A DNA stretch of 39,738 nt from Akkermansia muciniphila (lineage in GTDB: Bacteria > Verrucomicrobiota > Verrucomicrobiia > Verrucomicrobiales > Akkermansiaceae), in contig SFDX01000030.1 of assembly GCA_004557455.1 (NCBI GenBank), positions 1 through 39,738 of the forward strand, in the 5' to 3' direction. The position numbers were made by a program, and so were the translations under genes. This document shows, piece after piece, positions 6,878 to 15,092 of this stretch. The notes beneath the pieces were generated by a model. It was not told the DNA's origin and ran no database searches. It saw nothing but the letters and a program-made list of their open reading frames with translations. Position 1 is the first letter of the stretch, and every line of letters starts with the position of its first letter.

Positions 6878-8233
6878 TTACCCCTTCACCGGGGCGAAGG
6901 GGGCGTAGATAAGGTTGCAGAGTTTGCCGCAGGGGACTTCTACGGCGTAGTAGAAGGCGAGGCTGAGGACGTAGACGAGGGGGAGTGAGACAAGGAATGA
7001 GACGGTAGCGGCACCGGGGTAGCTCCAGTCGCAGCCGACGAGGGAGGTGTAGACCCAAGCGGAGAAGTAGAGCAAGACGGGGAATTGCACCAGCAGGATG
7101 CCGAAGGAGAGTTTGCCGAGGTGCTTGAGCGTGCGGGAACGGCCCAGCATCTTCTCCAGAATGGCGGAGCGTACCATGCCGAAGAGGAAGAAGAAACAGG
7201 CGATGCCCTGCATGGTGTACGCATCTAGGAAGGAGGGGAGGAGGACGGCCGGGAAGATGGCTATCAGGATGGCCAAGGAAACGCAGGACAGGGCACAGGC
7301 CTCGCTGTGCTTACCGGGCTCCGCTTGGCGGGAGAAGTCCGCCGCCGCAATACCGGCCAAGAAGGAGAGGTAGCGAGAAGCCCCCGCAGCAACGCAGACG
7401 AAGGCGAGGATGAGGTAGATGATCCAACGGTGTTGCAGTTTGCCGAAGGTCAGCAACACGGCATAGACCGCGTAGGAACCGAAGAGGACGATGCTCATGC
7501 ACCACAGCGGGCTGTTATATCGAGCATCCCCCAGGCAGAGGGACTTCCAGAGTCCGGCCTGCAGGGCATCCCCGAGGCTGAGGTCCGAATACACTAGGGC
7601 ATTTAACCAGCCACCTCCGGTCAAGGGGCGCATGGCCTCCACCAAGGCAGTGTGCTGACCGGCGAAGCAGGCATAACCGATGTAGCCCAACAGAGCGGCC
7701 ACCAACGTGGGCGGCATGAGGCGTACATAGCGAACGGTCGCTTGTTTATACAGGAAGCCGGCATCCCCCGTCTTCATGTAGCGCAGAGCGGGGATGAAGG
7801 CGATGAGCGCGAAGAAAATATAGAGAGCAAAAGGCGTGCTGACCAAAATGGAGTAGGGGAAGGAAGCCATGTACACCGCCTCCGCATTTTGCTTTGCTAC
7901 CCCGCTGCCGAAGCCTATGTGGCCGTACGGTGCAAAGGCGAGCAGGTAGTGAAACACAAGAATAAAGACAGCGGCCAGCCCCTTGAGGCCGTCGATGCTA
8001 CCGATTCGTTTGGTGCGCTGAGGTGTCGCTCCCTTAGACACCCTAGCTATGATTTCGAGCTCCTCCGGAGATATGTAGGCCCTGTTGTGGCTTCCTCTGC
8101 GCTCCCAGGTCCTCGCAAAGCTCGGAACGCTCGTTTCCTCTCCGAAATTGCGAAAAAGTATTGACAAGCCTATTCGAATATTCGATAACCTCCCTTGCAC
8201 GCAATCCGGAATGAGTCCGGGTGGATATGTCAA
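6878..8233 (-). CDS. Membrane acyltransferase (acyltransferase family 3, OafA-like)
   Basis: The core begins with the family signature IDGLKGLAAVFILVFHYLLAF and continues with about ten hydrophobic helices, as in OafA/NodX-type enzymes that O-acylate surface polysaccharides. The conserved early His (in VFHYL) is present. The start is uncertain. The open frame begins with a TTG at 8233, which is also the first base of a TTGACA, and the first 65 residues do not look like the family. A GTG at 8041, shortly before the conserved core, would give a more usual 387-aa protein but lacks a well-placed ribosome site. It stands alone between the convergent HAD gene and the ankyrin gene on the same strand. 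Modification of LPS or another glycan is the likely role. Confidence 0.8.
   Translation of the reverse strand: MTYPPGLIPDCVQGRLSNIRIGLSILFRNFGEETSVPSFARTWERRGSHNRAYISPEELEIIARVSKGATPQRTKRIGSIDGLKGLAAVFILVFHYLLAFAPYGHIGFGSGVAKQNAEAVYMASFPYSILVSTPFALYIFFALIAFIPALRYMKTGDAGFLYKQATVRYVRLMPPTLVAALLGYIGYACFAGQHTALVEAMRPLTGGGWLNALVYSDLSLGDALQAGLWKSLCLGDARYNSPLWCMSIVLFGSYAVYAVLLTFGKLQHRWIIYLILAFVCVAAGASRYLSFLAGIAAADFSRQAEPGKHSEACALSCVSLAILIAIFPAVLLPSFLDAYTMQGIACFFFLFGMVRSAILEKMLGRSRTLKHLGKLSFGILLVQFPVLLYFSAWVYTSLVGCDWSYPGAATVSFLVSLPLVYVLSLAFYYAVEVPCGKLCNLIYAPFAPVKG
6881..6902. terminator. Hairpin at the convergent HAD/acyltransferase junction
   Basis: A perfect 7-bp stem (CCCCTTC / GAAGGGG, loop of 8) lies where the HAD gene and the acyltransferase gene converge, 7 bp apart. 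It falls inside the last codons of the acyltransferase and has no clear U-run. A two-way terminator role is therefore only possible, not shown. Confidence 0.25.
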
Positions 8234-8319
8234 AGAAAGTTACACAACTAGAATCAGTCTGTCTGGCTGAAGTACGCCGAATCGAGGAGGAAAATCTGGA
8301 TTTTGTGCGCCAGATTTGA
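8227..8319 (+). CDS. Possible 30-aa small protein
   Basis: An ATG at 8227 opens a 30-codon frame ending in TGA at 8319. The peptide is hydrophilic, probably helical and rich in Glu and Arg (for example EVRRIEEENLDFVRQI). Upstream is a TTGACA (8161-8166), a 17-bp spacer and GATAAC (8184-8189), a possible promoter whose spacer and -10 box include a perfect 12-bp palindrome (8174-8185). The ribosome site is weak. It could be a real small gene or the remnant of a larger one. It overlaps the dubious TTG start of the acyltransferase frame by 7 bp on the other strand. Confidence 0.25.
   Translation: MSKKVTQLESVCLAEVRRIEEENLDFVRQI
8292..8317. other. Hairpin-forming inverted repeat
   Basis: A perfect 8-bp inverted repeat (AAATCTGG / CCAGATTT) with a 10-nt loop lies at the end of the small 30-codon frame, between the acyltransferase and ankyrin genes. 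It is not followed by a U-run on the plus strand, so it is not a standard terminator. Confidence 0.4.
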
Positions 8320-8440
8320 CGGAGTTTCGAAAAGTGAGCACACCATGAAGTGTCCAAAAAGAGGAGACTCCATATTTGCGGGCTGGTTATAAAATCCGGC
8401 GGAGCATTCAGATTCCGCGATCCGGACAGCCTTGAGGTGA

Positions 8441-11400
8441 TCATAGATCGCCTCTTGACCTTTTTTTTCTTTTGCCGGAGGTCGACGTAGGCAACATGGC
8501 AATCCGGTCATCGTGAATATTCGCGCCTGCATTTACCAACAACTGAGAGATTTCCGCGCCTTTCTTGCCACCTACAAATCGTATAGCCGACAAATTGGCC
8601 CTGTCCTTGGCATTAACATCTGCACCGGCATCCAGCAGCAATTGAACAACCTCCGGACTCTTATAAAGAACTGCCTGCATCAAAGCAGTCCGGTCGTCAT
8701 TATCCCTAGCATTAACATCTGCACCGGCATCCAGCAGTAATTGAACAACCTCCGGATGACGGAAGGCCGCAGCCTCCATAAGAGGTGTTCGACCGTTCTT
8801 ATCCTTGGCATTGACATCCACACCCGCCGCCAGAAGCAGAGGAATGATCTGCTTGCGCTCTACACTCCGGTACCCATGCTGGGCCACATATACCAGCACA
8901 TTTCGTCCGTCTTTGTCCCTGATGTTGACGTCAGCCCCATACTTCAGCAGTAGTTTAACGATCGGCGTGAACCCTCTGTATGCAGATTTCATCAGAGACG
9001 TTTGACCGTCGTTATACTTAGCATTAATATTCGCGCCATATTTCAGCAGCAGCTCAACGAGCGTAGGGGAGGCACCCTTCACCGCCTTCATCAGAAGCGT
9101 CCGGCCGTCCTCATCCCTGATATTGGCATCTGCCCCCGCTATCAGCAACGGTCTAACCGCAGACCTAGATTCACTGTTCCAAGCAAACATCAAAGCCGTC
9201 TGCCCGGATTCAGTTTTGGCATTAACGTCTGCGCCGGCCGCCAGCAGCAGTTCAACGATTCCCGCATATCCCTTTTCCGCCGCAAGCATCAGAGGTGTTC
9301 TCCTGCCTCCAATCTCGATATTGACATCTGCGCCGGCCGCCAGCAGCAGTTCAACGATTTCTGCGTGACCATTGGATGTAGCTCTTACAAGAGGTGTTTT
9401 ACCATCGTTATCCTTAATATCAACCTCCACTCCTGCAGTCAGCAGTTGCTTAACGATCTCCGAATGCCCATCGGATGCTGCCGACAGCAATATCGTTCGG
9501 ACATTCATCTCCTTAGCATTAACATCCGCACCCGCAGCCAACAGCAGATTAACGATCTCCGAATACCCTTTGGACGCAGCCAAATGCAGCGCCGCTCGCT
9601 CATTCTTTTGCATGGTATTGACATCCGCATCGGCCGCTATCAGCAGCCTAATAATCTCCGAGTGTCCTTTGGACGCAGCCATGTGCAGCGCCGTCCAAGA
9701 ATCATCCTCCTTTGCATTGACATCCGCCCCTGCCGCCAGTAGTAGGCTAACAATCTCCGAGTGTCCTTTGGACGCAGCCAAATGCAGCGCCGTCCAAGAA
9801 TCATCCTCCTTTGCATTGACATCCGCCCCTGCCGCCAACAGCAGTTTAACGATCTCCGAGTGCCCATTGGACGCAGCCAAATGCAGAGCCGTCCAACCCT
9901 TCTTCTCCTTGGCGTTGATATCCGTCCCGGCCGCTATTAGTAGTCTAACAATCTCTGGGTGCCCTTTGGCGGCAGAAAAATGCAGAGCCGTCCAATCCTT
10001 CTTCTCCTTGGCGTTGACATCCGCCCCTGCCGCCAGTAGTAGGCTAACAATCTCCGAGTGTCCTTCGGAGGCAGACAGATGTAGCGCCGTCAAGGCATTT
10101 TTCTCCTTGGCGTTGACATCCGCCCCTGCCGCCAGTAGTAGGCTAACAGTCTCCGAGTGTCCTTCGGAGGCAGACACATGTAGAGCCGTCAAGGCATTTT
10201 TCTCCTTGGCGTTGACATCCGCCCCTGCCGCCAGTAGTAGTCTAATAATCTCCGAGTGTCCTTTGGTGGCAGACAGATGTAGAGCCGTCAAGGCATTTTT
10301 CTCCTTGGCGTTGACATCCGCCCCTGCCGCAAGCAGCAGATTAACGGTATCCGAGTGCCCTTTGGACACAGCCAAATGCAGAGCTATCAAGTCATTCTTC
10401 CCTCTGGCATTGACATCCGCCCCTGCATCCAGCAGCAGTCTAACGATTTCCGAGTTCCCATTGGACGCAGACGAATGCAGTGCCGTCCATGCATCCTTCT
10501 CCTTGGCATTGACATCTGCCCCTGCATCCAGCAGCAGCTTAATGCTCTCCGAGTTCCCATTGGACGCAGCCATGTGCAGCGCCGTTCTCCCATCCTTTTG
10601 CTTGGTATTGACATCCGCCCCTGCCGCCAACAGCAGCTTAATGATCTCTGAGTGCATATTGGACGCAGCCAAATACAGTGCCGTCAGACCATCCTTTCCC
10701 TTGGCATTAACTTCCGCCCCCGCAGCCAACAGTAGATTAACGATCTCCGAGTGCCCTTTGGATGCAGCCAAATGCAGCGCTGTCCATGCATCCTTCTCCT
10801 TTGCATTGACATCCGCCCCTGCATCCAGCAGCAGCTTAATGCTCTCCGAGTTCCCATTGGACGCAGCCCAATGCAGCGCCGTCCAAGAATCATCCTCCTT
10901 TGCATTGACATCCGCCCCTGCATCCAACAGCAGCTTAATGCTCTCCGAGTTCCCATTGGACGCAGCCCAATGCAGCGCCGTCCGCCCATCCTTTTGCTTT
11001 GCATTGACATCCGCCCCTGCCGCCAGTAGTAGACTGGCGAGTTCATGGAGCCCGGATTCTGCCGCCGCTATCAGATTAGTCATGCCTCTATCATTCCTAC
11101 CGTCGATCTCAGCACCTCCCTTCAACAGCAGCCTGACGACCTCCGGGTGCCCTTCTTGAGCTGCATTCAACAGCGCTTGCTGGAAATCCTTGTCACTCTT
11201 GTATACAGTATCATCCTTCAGAAAAAGCTTCACAAGCTCCGAGTGCCCGCACTCTGCAGCAACTTCCAGCGGTGAATAAGAGTACTCCGTAACAGGCTCG
11301 GTCTGAGCCCCGGCATCCAGAAGTATTTTAACGATCTCCCTGTGTCCTCCGCGCGTGGCCAGAGTCAGAGCAGTCTCATCCGTCAGCGTGTTCACAGCAT

Positions 11401-12070
11401 CTATATCCGCCCCTGCATCCAATAGTATCTTGACGATATCCTTGTGCCCTTCCTCTGCCGCTCTCATCAGAGGAGTCTCATGTTCTATGTTCGTAACGTT
11501 GACATTTGCCCCGGCTGATGCCAGTAGCTTGACAACCTCTGTGTATCCCTTCTCAACCGCGACCATCAAGGGCGTAGCTTCGTAGCGACGGCTGACCGAG
11601 TCTGCCTTTGCACCGATCGCCAGAAGGTGCCTAACAGCCTCTGTATTTCCTTCCTCTACAACGTTCCTGAATGCTGACAAGATGTCCTGGGAATCAACCT
11701 TTACGCCGGCATCCAACAGCAGCTTAACCATCTCGACATTCCCCTCCTTTGCCGAATTCACAAGCGTTGAACCGAGTCCCCCGGCATCGATTGCTGCGCC
11801 GGCCGCCAACAGTAGCCTAACGGCCTCCGCATGCCTTCCCTGTGCTGCTCCCCACAAAGCAGTCCTGCCACCTTTATCCTTGGCATTGATGTCCGCTCCG
11901 GACTCCAATAAGAATTTGGCAATCTTCCCCTCACCCCTTCTCGCCGCAATCATCAGAGCCGTCCGCCCATATCCATCGCGAGCATTGACATCTGCCCCCT
12001 TGCGAATCTGTTCCATGACTCCTATATAATTGCCGCGTTCGACGGTCCTGTGTAAAGCATCATCACTCAT
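8441..12070 (-). CDS. Giant ankyrin-repeat protein (about 36 repeats)
   Basis: The 1209-aa protein is almost entirely ankyrin repeats of about 33 residues (consensus TALHLAASKGHSEIVKLLL, AGADVNAK), counted by eye as about 36. The first ten or so and the last ten are diverged. The middle sixteen (DNA 9496-11080) are nearly identical, pointing to recent tandem duplication. Ankyrin stacks bind other proteins; no enzymatic domain is attached. The C-terminus is short and basic (GKRKKRSR). The start at 12070 (MSDDALHR) was chosen because a strong promoter lies 9 nt upstream. The frame stays open for 52 more codons and would add a hydrophobic helix, but that stretch covers the promoter. From the chosen start there is no signal peptide, so the protein is predicted cytoplasmic unless exported by another route. 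An IS30 element sits immediately upstream. Confidence 0.92.
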   Translation of the reverse strand: MSDDALHRTVERGNYIGVMEQIRKGADVNARDGYGRTALMIAARRGEGKIAKFLLESGADINAKDKGGRTALWGAAQGRHAEAVRLLLAAGAAIDAGGLGSTLVNSAKEGNVEMVKLLLDAGVKVDSQDILSAFRNVVEEGNTEAVRHLLAIGAKADSVSRRYEATPLMVAVEKGYTEVVKLLASAGANVNVTNIEHETPLMRAAEEGHKDIVKILLDAGADIDAVNTLTDETALTLATRGGHREIVKILLDAGAQTEPVTEYSYSPLEVAAECGHSELVKLFLKDDTVYKSDKDFQQALLNAAQEGHPEVVRLLLKGGAEIDGRNDRGMTNLIAAAESGLHELASLLLAAGADVNAKQKDGRTALHWAASNGNSESIKLLLDAGADVNAKEDDSWTALHWAASNGNSESIKLLLDAGADVNAKEKDAWTALHLAASKGHSEIVNLLLAAGAEVNAKGKDGLTALYLAASNMHSEIIKLLLAAGADVNTKQKDGRTALHMAASNGNSESIKLLLDAGADVNAKEKDAWTALHSSASNGNSEIVRLLLDAGADVNARGKNDLIALHLAVSKGHSDTVNLLLAAGADVNAKEKNALTALHLSATKGHSEIIRLLLAAGADVNAKEKNALTALHVSASEGHSETVSLLLAAGADVNAKEKNALTALHLSASEGHSEIVSLLLAAGADVNAKEKKDWTALHFSAAKGHPEIVRLLIAAGTDINAKEKKGWTALHLAASNGHSEIVKLLLAAGADVNAKEDDSWTALHLAASKGHSEIVSLLLAAGADVNAKEDDSWTALHMAASKGHSEIIRLLIAADADVNTMQKNERAALHLAASKGYSEIVNLLLAAGADVNAKEMNVRTILLSAASDGHSEIVKQLLTAGVEVDIKDNDGKTPLVRATSNGHAEIVELLLAAGADVNIEIGGRRTPLMLAAEKGYAGIVELLLAAGADVNAKTESGQTALMFAWNSESRSAVRPLLIAGADANIRDEDGRTLLMKAVKGASPTLVELLLKYGANINAKYNDGQTSLMKSAYRGFTPIVKLLLKYGADVNIRDKDGRNVLVYVAQHGYRSVERKQIIPLLLAAGVDVNAKDKNGRTPLMEAAAFRHPEVVQLLLDAGADVNARDNDDRTALMQAVLYKSPEVVQLLLDAGADVNAKDRANLSAIRFVGGKKGAEISQLLVNAGANIHDDRIAMLPTSTSGKRKKRSRGDL
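9496..11080 (-). repeat. Sixteen near-identical 99-bp tandem repeats inside the ankyrin gene
   Basis: The stretch holds 16 consecutive units of 99 bp, each encoding one ankyrin repeat. Neighbouring units differ at few positions and some adjacent pairs share long identical blocks. Unit length is an exact multiple of three, so gain or loss of units keeps the frame. Higher-order copying is visible: runs of units share the same variable positions (for example KEKNAL in three successive units and SNGNSESIKLLLDAG in three units). Confidence 0.9.
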
Positions 12071-12079
12071 ATCGGCATC

Positions 12080-12108
12080 ATCGTAGCATACAACTTGAAG
12101 GTTGTCAA
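12080..12108 (-). promoter_or_regulatory. Promoter of the ankyrin gene
   Basis: Minus-strand perfect -35 TTGACA (12108-12103), 17-bp spacer, -10 TACGAT (12085-12080). The ATG at 12070 follows after 9 nt. This decides the start of the ankyrin protein. Confidence 0.75.
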
Positions 12109-12180
12109 TCAAAAAAGCGATAAACTGCCCCAATCTGCATTGCATAATTAAGTACACCACCCCCAAGGCACAGGTTATTA

Positions 12181-12209
12181 TTGCTTTCTGTAACCAAATG
12201 CGGTAATAT
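12181..12209 (+). promoter_or_regulatory. Promoter of the IS30 transposase
   Basis: -35 TTGCTT (12181-12186), 17-bp spacer, -10 TAATAT (12204-12209), 32 nt before the ATG at 12242. It lies inside the element, so the transposase carries its own promoter. Confidence 0.5.
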
Positions 12210-12241
12210 CCCGGTAACCACCTCAATCAAACCCATCCTCA

Positions 12242-13264
12242 ATGCCAAATAACCTCATCGAGACCCGGTATAAAAAACGAGTTTCCATGCGTGAAATAGC
12301 GCGGCGCCTCAACGTATCCCACAGCACCAGCTCCCGTGAAATCAAGAGGGGCATGGTCACTCACATCGACTCCGAGCGCAGAGAGTTCCGGACCTACTCA
12401 GCCGACTTTGCCTCCGAACGGCACGCGGAGAACATGACGGCTAAGGGCCCGAATCTCAAGATCGGTTGCGACCATGCATTGGTAGCAAAGTTCAAGGAGC
12501 TCATCATCGACCGCAAATACTCCATCGCCGCCGCACGTCAACGCCTCATTCAAGATGGCGTTGACGTGCGAGTCAGTCAGAGAACACTCTATAACTACGT
12601 TTACCTTTATGGGTTTCCGGTCTTGCCGGATCAGATGGTGCAGGGCCCTCACAAACCTCGCAGGGAAAGTGTCCGCAAACGCTTGGCTTTCAACAACCTT
12701 CGCGGGGTGAGCATTGAGCAGAGACCTGATGTTATTAATAATCGATCAGAGGTCGGACATCATGAGATGGACACGGTCGTCGGCCCCCGAGGCACAAAGG
12801 GCGTACTGCTGGTTCTCACGGAGCGTCAAACCCGTGCTGAACATATCTTGGTGATGAAAGACAAGACGGCTGCTAGTGTCTGTGCCGGGCTTGATCTCTT
12901 GGAGCAATTCTACGGCGCCCGATTCAAGGAACTTTTCAAGTCGATCACCTGCGATAATGGATGCGAGTTCTTGGATGCTGAGGGTATTGTCAAGTCGTGT
13001 TTGGGCGAGGGCCCAAGGACCTCCCTCTACTATGCGCACCCCTACTGTGCTTCCGAGCGAGGAAGCTACGAAAACGCAAACAGCCTGATCCGTCGTTTCC
13101 TGCCGAAGGGAAATCCTTTATCTGACCTCAAGCAGGAAGATGTCGACGTCCTTGCCATGCGGATAAATTGTTATCCGCGTGCAATCTTCGGAGGTCAATC
13201 ATCCCGCAGTAAAACAAAAGCCTTTGGATTCCATTTTCGCAAAAAGAAGGAGGCATGTCAATAA
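12242..13264 (+). CDS. IS30-family transposase
   Basis: The 340-aa protein has the N-terminal helix-turn-helix of IS30 transposases (SMREIARRLNVSHSTSSREIKRG, about 15-37) and an rve-type DDE catalytic domain. The catalytic residues are visible: D177 in HEMDTVVG, D238 in ITCDNGCEF, and E277 in the family segment SERGSYENANSLIRRFLPKG. IS30 enzymes move DNA through circle intermediates. No frameshift or stop interrupts the frame, so it is probably functional. The gene fills nearly the whole element between the presumed inverted repeats. Confidence 0.95.
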   Translation: MPNNLIETRYKKRVSMREIARRLNVSHSTSSREIKRGMVTHIDSERREFRTYSADFASERHAENMTAKGPNLKIGCDHALVAKFKELIIDRKYSIAAARQRLIQDGVDVRVSQRTLYNYVYLYGFPVLPDQMVQGPHKPRRESVRKRLAFNNLRGVSIEQRPDVINNRSEVGHHEMDTVVGPRGTKGVLLVLTERQTRAEHILVMKDKTAASVCAGLDLLEQFYGARFKELFKSITCDNGCEFLDAEGIVKSCLGEGPRTSLYYAHPYCASERGSYENANSLIRRFLPKGNPLSDLKQEDVDVLAMRINCYPRAIFGGQSSRSKTKAFGFHFRKKKEACQ

Positions 13265-13382
13265 TCACGTCATATGGTGCATTTAGGCTTGCAAAGAACA
13301 CTGGAGCTGACGGAGTGTCTTTTTCCTTTCCCGAGTAAGCAAAATGTGCTATACTCACTCCCGATGAAGGGAGACCCGCCGC

Positions 13383-14063
13383 ATGTGTGATGAAGAGCCC
13401 CGCCTGCGGGCTGCTGATTTGGAACGCCTGGCCGCCGAGCGCTTGAAAGAGCTGCAAGACCGAGGCGAGACGCTGCACCCCGTGGTGAGTCGCAGCCGCA
13501 AGTTGGCCGCGCATTTCTGGGGCAGTGCGTGGATGAAGCATCTGGCCCGCTGCGAGTCCGGCGGCCTGTGCCTGGCCCCGGGCCGCAGCCTGTTGCGCCG
13601 AGGCTGCGTGCTGGATGTACGGGTGGCCCCGGGGAGCATCCGTGCCCTGGTCTCCGCCGAGCGCCTGTACGAGGTCGAGCTTGGCATCGCCCCCCTCGAT
13701 GAGGAACGGCAGGAAACCCTGCGCACGATGTGCAGCGGACGCATCGCCTCCCTGCTGTCCCTGTTAGACGGCACCACGGACGCCGCCCTGCTGGAGCAAC
13801 TCTGCGACCCCGACACCGGACTGCTGCCGGAGCCCGCCGACTGGCACATGAGCTGCACCTGCCCGGACTGGGCGGAACCCTGCCCCCACGCCGCCGCCGC
13901 CGTGTATGCAGTCGGCTGCCTCATCGATGCCGACCCCTCCCTGCTGTTCACCCTGCGGCAGGTGCAGCCGGAAACCCTCATTGCCGAGCCCTCCACCGCT
14001 GCCGAGGACTTCGATGCAGGCAAGTTGTCCGCAACCTTCGGCATCGATCTGGACTTGGAATAG
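13383..14063 (+). CDS. SWIM zinc-finger protein
   Basis: The 226-aa protein carries a SWIM zinc finger, C158-x-C160-x6-C167-x-H169 (SCTCPDWAEPCPH), a small zinc-binding fold thought to bind DNA or proteins. In many bacteria SWIM proteins are encoded next to SNF2-type helicases; none is present here. The segment before the finger is mixed alpha/beta without a recognisable domain. It has an AAGGGAG ribosome site 9 nt before the ATG at 13383, one of the few clear ones in the window. A possible promoter (-10 TATACT at 13350, weak -35) lies upstream. Precise function is unknown. Confidence 0.85.
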   Translation: MCDEEPRLRAADLERLAAERLKELQDRGETLHPVVSRSRKLAAHFWGSAWMKHLARCESGGLCLAPGRSLLRRGCVLDVRVAPGSIRALVSAERLYEVELGIAPLDEERQETLRTMCSGRIASLLSLLDGTTDAALLEQLCDPDTGLLPEPADWHMSCTCPDWAEPCPHAAAAVYAVGCLIDADPSLLFTLRQVQPETLIAEPSTAAEDFDAGKLSATFGIDLDLE

Positions 14064-14079
14064 CTGACACATTTTTGCC

Positions 14080-14108
14080 TTGAAACAGAGGCTTCAACCC
14101 TCTATTCT
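14080..14108 (+). promoter_or_regulatory. Promoter of the three-gene ABC transporter operon
   Basis: -35 TTGAAA (14080-14085), 17-bp spacer, -10 TATTCT (14103-14108), with the ATG at 14130. Confidence 0.6.
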
Positions 14109-14129
14109 AGCCCAAAAGCACTTTTAACC

Positions 14130-15092
14130 ATGAACTCGCCCATACTGCAAGTCCGTCAACTGGTGCGCCACTTCGGCCCCGTTCGCGCGGTGGATGATAT
14201 TTCCTTCGAACTCTTCCCCGGCCAATCTGTCGGCCTCATCGGTGCCAACGGCGCCGGCAAGACCACCGCCATGCGCATGCTCACCACCCTGGACGTACCC
14301 GACAGCGGTGAGATTATCATCGACGGCATCGATGCCCTGAAATCCCCCGAGAAAGTACGCACTCTAATCGGGTGGATGCCGGATGCCATCAGCCTGCCGC
14401 CCATGACCACGGTTCGCGATTACATCGACTTCTTTGCCCGCGCCTACGGACTGGTGGGCGATCACCGTGTGAGCGAGGTGTCCCGTGTGTTAGAGTTCTG
14501 CCATATCACCGACCTGCAGAATCGCAAGGTGACCAAGCTCTCCAAGGGGCAGGAGCAACGCCTGAGCCTGGCCCGCACCCTCATCGGCAACCCCCGTCTG
14601 CTGATCCTAGACGAACCCGCCGCCGGCTTGGATCCCAAGGCTCGCGTGGAGTTCAAGCAACTGGTGCAAACGCTGTTGAAGGAGGGTAAAACCCTGCTCA
14701 TCAGCTCCCACATTCTGTCCGAGTTGTCAGAAATGTGTGACACCATGATCTTCATGAACGACGGCAAGATTATTCGCCAGGGCAATCGCGAAGAGCTGGC
14801 CCGCGGTGAGCAGGAAGGCACCTGCATCCGTCTGGCTGTGGTGGGAGACAATGCGGGGCTGACTCTGCACCTGCAGGAAAGCGAGCGCTGGAAGGTGCAG
14901 CAGGTTACCCCCCAATCCGTCACGGCCCTCTTCCTGTCCGATGACCCGCAGAAACTGGCCGATGAACTGCGCGAGCTGTGCGCCGCCTTCCCCATCTGCG
15001 AGTTTGCCCACTGCACCCGCGCGCTGGAAGACACCTTCATCGACATCCTGAATCATGCGGCGAACGACCGCACAGCCCCGAGCGCATCATGA
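14130..15092 (+). CDS. ABC transporter ATP-binding protein
   Basis: The 320-aa ATPase has Walker A GANGAGKTT (38-46), signature LSKGQ (137-141), Walker B LLILDEP with D161-E162, and the switch His194 in ISSHIL. It resembles the ATPases of ABC-2-type exporters (CcmA/NatA group). About 80 residues follow the core and are not recognisable. The stop overlaps the ATG of the next gene in an ATGA junction, so it is translationally coupled to the two membrane proteins that follow; together they should form one transporter. The substrate is unknown. Export of a lipid, antibiotic or protein is typical for the type. Confidence 0.93.
   Translation: MNSPILQVRQLVRHFGPVRAVDDISFELFPGQSVGLIGANGAGKTTAMRMLTTLDVPDSGEIIIDGIDALKSPEKVRTLIGWMPDAISLPPMTTVRDYIDFFARAYGLVGDHRVSEVSRVLEFCHITDLQNRKVTKLSKGQEQRLSLARTLIGNPRLLILDEPAAGLDPKARVEFKQLVQTLLKEGKTLLISSHILSELSEMCDTMIFMNDGKIIRQGNREELARGEQEGTCIRLAVVGDNAGLTLHLQESERWKVQQVTPQSVTALFLSDDPQKLADELRELCAAFPICEFAHCTRALEDTFIDILNHAANDRTAPSAS

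Larger units (their letters stand above)
12149..13285 (+). mobile_element. IS30-family insertion sequence
   Basis: A complete-looking element of about 1137 bp with one transposase gene. Possible terminal inverted repeats are TAAGTACACCA (12149-12159) and TGGTGCATTTA (13275-13285, reverse complement TAAATGCACCA), matching at 9 of 11 positions. The length fits the IS30 family. I see no matching 2-bp target duplication at these exact ends, so the true ends may differ by a few bases. The element sits between the promoter of the ankyrin gene and the SWIM gene. Confidence 0.65.

Noticed and set aside
8043..8444. Alternative minus-strand frame of 133 codons between the acyltransferase and ankyrin genes
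   Set aside because: No domain, no clear ribosome site, and it overlaps the start region of the acyltransferase frame; not convincing as a gene.
9496..11080. Regular repeats considered as a CRISPR array
   Set aside because: Units are 99 bp, contiguous, without unique spacers and encode ankyrin repeats in frame.
9372..11159. Plus-strand frame of 595 codons with the recurring sequence LTSAPAASS
   Set aside because: It is the antisense image of the ankyrin tandem repeats; the periodicity comes from the minus-strand gene.
14978..15088. Longer N-terminus for the first ABC membrane protein
   Set aside because: It would lie inside the ATPase gene; the ATGA overlap start at 15089 matches the start of its paralog.
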